DNA of 64,000 bases from CAYLPJ01 sp964385465. Its GTDB lineage: Bacteria > Planctomycetota > Phycisphaerae > SM23-33. The DNA lies in NCBI GenBank assembly GCA_964385465.1, contig CAYLPJ010000026.1, positions 14,373 to 78,372 on the forward strand. Reading direction: 5' to 3'. The notes beneath the pieces are model-generated. The model made no database searches. It had not been told where the DNA came from and saw nothing but the letters and a program-made list of their open reading frames with translations. Below are positions 62,662-64,000 of this stretch, piece by piece (within the stretch, counting starts at the first letter, position 1; every line of letters starts with the position of its first letter). The position numbers and the translations under genes are program-made.

Positions 62662-63510
62662 TCAGGCCCGCTGACGGCGGCGTCGCAGGGCCATGAACAT
62701 CGCGCCGATGCCCAGCAGCGTCGCGGCCGCGGGCTCGGGCGTCATGATGAACTGCCCGGTGACGTCGGAGTCGAAGGACTCGATGTTGCCTGTCTGTTGA
62801 TCCACCGCCAGTGCCGGGTCGATGTTCAGCAGGCTGAGAGACAGCTCGCCGGTCAGGATGGCGTTGTCGCCGGTGCCCAGCGCGTCGCGGGCGGCCTCCA
62901 CGATGGCGCCGCCGTGGTAGCTGACGGTGACGCTGAGCACGCCGCCGGACTTCTTGCCCTGAACGCCGCTGATGACCGCGTCCTCGACCACGCCCCGCAT
63001 CAACAGGACCTGGCTCTCGTCCGAGCCGTCGTTGGGATCGGTGGTCCAGATGTCGAACTCCCCGCCGCCCAACGGCTGGAATACGTGCGTCTTGCCGCCC
63101 AACACGAGCGTCTGGGCCGGGCCCGCCGCCATCAGGCCCTTCGTGGCGCCCGAGGCCGTGGGGATGATCCGCAGCGTGGTGTCGTAGAACGTCGTCGCCC
63201 CACCACCGGGGTTGACCTCGCTTCCGGGCAGGCCGTTGATGACGAACGGCGTCTCGATCAGCAGGCCGGGCGCGCTCTGGCTGTTGGTGGCCAGTTCGCC
63301 GTCACCGGGGCCCGCGACGCCGAAGCCTGTCCCGATGGCACCGGGGCCCTGGTAGAGCTCCATGCCGTCCCACGACAGGTCCGCCAGAGGGGACGACGGC
63401 TCGGGAAGAAAGTTGATCAGGTAGTTGATTTCCGCCGCGGGGGCCGGGAGAGCGACCAGTAGAACAGCGGCGGCAACGGCGACACATGAGAATCGAGCGC
63501 AGGTCTTCAC
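62662..63510 (-). CDS. PEP-CTERM sorting-domain protein, function unknown (282 aa)
   Basis: GTG start behind GGAGTGAGGAA; signal peptide about 1-26 (ending PAPAA). The body is beta-rich and Gly/Asp-rich, with a segment GGEFDIWTTDPNDGSDESQVLLMRG seen in related PEP-CTERM proteins, but no known domain. C-terminus MTPEPAAATLLGIGAMFMALRRRRQRA is the sorting tag. It is preceded by an unusually long, structured leader and a consensus promoter. Confidence 0.87.
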   Translation of the reverse strand: MKTCARFSCVAVAAAVLLVALPAPAAEINYLINFLPEPSSPLADLSWDGMELYQGPGAIGTGFGVAGPGDGELATNSQSAPGLLIETPFVINGLPGSEVNPGGGATTFYDTTLRIIPTASGATKGLMAAGPAQTLVLGGKTHVFQPLGGGEFDIWTTDPNDGSDESQVLLMRGVVEDAVISGVQGKKSGGVLSVTVSYHGGAIVEAARDALGTGDNAILTGELSLSLLNIDPALAVDQQTGNIESFDSDVTGQFIMTPEPAAATLLGIGAMFMALRRRRQRA

Positions 63511-63575
63511 TTCCTCACTCCTTCGGTTGGCGACCGAACGACTGCGTTCGGCCGGACCGTTCAGGCTGAGCGCTG

Positions 63576-63622
63576 GAGCTTGAGCTGTCGAGCGTCGAGC
63601 TGTCGAGCTTTGAGCTTCGAGC
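63576..63622 (+). repeat. Short imperfect tandem repeat of GAGC-containing 14-15-bp units
   Basis: Units GAGCTTGAGCTGTC, GAGCGTCGAGCTGTC and GAGCTTTGAGCTTC follow each other (63576, 63590, 63605) and end with a partial GAGC. It lies in the predicted leader of the downstream PEP-CTERM gene. Confidence 0.6.
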
Positions 63623-63695
63623 TAGCGTCCTGAGCGGTCGTCTTCCTCTGCTTTTTCACGCGGTCAAGCACACCGCAGATCGGTGAGCGTATACA

Positions 63696-63884
63696 GTCAT
63701 CGCGAGCACACATCGATGACAAAGCGCCGCGGTGAGCAGGACCGACGGCAAGCACCGCCGGTTGCGGCTGAGGAAGCCCTATCCTCCGGAGCAACCACCT
63801 GTAGCACGAACTGTGTGCTGCCGAGCAGCGGCACACGGCGCCCGCGCTTGGGCTCCTCGCTCGGGGACAATCCCCGAGTGATTC
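63696..63884 (-). ncRNA. Candidate structured leader or small RNA with four hairpins
   Basis: Directly downstream of a perfect consensus promoter, four stem-loops lie in series: CTCGGGGA-3 nt-TCCCCGAG (63860-63878), GTGTGC...GCACAC (63813-63836), GGTTGC...GCAACC with an inner GAGGA/TCCTC stem (63760-63796) and GTCATCG...CGATGAC (63696-63720). No known RNA family is recognised, and it is not a convincing protein-coding ORF. Its 3' end is undefined; it could be the leader of the PEP-CTERM gene or an independent RNA. Confidence 0.4.
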
Positions 63885-63890
63885 GCTCAC

Positions 63891-63918
63891 ATTATACGGC
63901 CTGTGGCGATTCTGTCAA
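63891..63918 (-). promoter_or_regulatory. Perfect consensus sigma-70 promoter
   Basis: TTGACA and TATAAT with a 16-nt spacer on the minus strand; both hexamers are exact. Transcription would begin near 63884, giving a 374-nt leader to the PEP-CTERM gene at 63510. Confidence 0.75.
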
Positions 63919-64000
63919 CAGGGATTGTCGCGTGCGTTACGCGGTGTGTGCGACAGAAGATTATGGGCACGGGGTCAGGCTGTGCGTTGGAGCTTCCAGT

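Larger units (their letters stand above)
63511..64000. other. Non-coding region at the window end, 490 bp
   Basis: Upstream of the PEP-CTERM gene. A 109-codon ORF on the minus strand (63561-63890) has no protein-like features. The region holds a short tandem repeat, four hairpins and a consensus promoter, listed separately. From 63919 to 64000 I see nothing. Confidence 0.6.

Noticed and set aside
63561..63890. 109-aa ORF on the minus strand
   Set aside because: Arg/Ser/Cys-rich with no domain, no RBS, and it covers hairpins and tandem repeats; better read as non-coding leader.

Overview
The window is very GC-rich bacterial chromosome (by eye around 70 % G+C) that looks like a member of the Planctomycetota, most likely class Phycisphaerae. 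The reasons are five proteins with C-terminal PEP-CTERM sorting signals, five Gfo/Idh/MocA oxidoreductases (two with twin-arginine signals), a planctomycete-style prepilin, a formylglycine-dependent type sulfatase, a DUF1680/GH127 enzyme, GH123/DUF4091 and DUF4838 proteins and tagaturonate epimerase. I see no rRNA, tRNA, CRISPR array, insertion sequence or phage genes. The one confident RNA gene is the small signal recognition particle RNA near 36.5 kb.

Layout. 0-12.7 kb: an edge-truncated prepilin, a sulfatase, a HEPN/MNT toxin-antitoxin pair on the minus strand, an operon-like run (URO-D-family protein, DegT aminotransferase, ceramidase-like hydrolase), a GAF-containing enzyme I homologue (PtsP type), a PEP-CTERM protein, an oxidoreductase and a REC-GGDEF protein with degenerate catalytic sites. 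12.7-27.7 kb: carbohydrate-catabolism genes, including a minus pair (M28-like peptidase; serine hydrolase fused to a sialidase-like propeller), a tightly coupled plus-strand set (SUMF1-like lipoprotein, Tat-exported oxidoreductase, DUF4838 protein, beta-propeller, AAC(3)-family acetyltransferase), a further oxidoreductase, and a large secreted glycosidase-like protein with a TPR partner. 27.7-36.3 kb: a minus cluster (class V aminotransferase, lipoprotein, argD-like aminotransferase), a PEP-CTERM protein, a HicB-like orphan, a 3D-domain protein, and a TPR plus gluzincin pair. 36.3-47.4 kb: SRP RNA, an unexplained AT-rich island flanked by dyads, GH123 with a free-standing copy of its carbohydrate-binding domain, a PEP-CTERM protein, then a uronate/pentose block (gnd, tagaturonate epimerase, mannonate dehydrogenase-like SDR, nitroreductase, GH127). 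47.4-57.6 kb: a receiver/Hpt/REC-GGDEF signalling operon behind a sigma-28-like promoter, a Tat-exported oxidoreductase, ptsN-ptsH-ptsI without any permease, and a TIGR03936-like gene followed by RNase E/G with a long charged tail. 57.6-64 kb: GH33-like sialidase, two more PEP-CTERM proteins (one a C39-like peptidase), a sugar isomerase/oxidoreductase pair, and a strong promoter followed by a hairpin-rich leader.

How it fits together: sulfatase, GH33, GH123, GH127, DUF4838, ceramidase-like and other exported enzymes would open sulfated or decorated glycans outside the cytoplasm. The many oxidoreductases, the isomerase, UxaE, the SDR and Gnd would channel the released sugars and uronic acids into central metabolism. 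The PTS proteins look regulatory rather than transporting. The most notable unexplained items are a 155-bp inverted-repeat element present twice, each copy starting at the base after a stop codon between convergent genes; a REC-GGDEF protein that has lost its catalytic and phosphorylation residues but kept the c-di-GMP I-site; the AT-rich island at 36.9 kb; and the structured leader at 63.7-63.9 kb.
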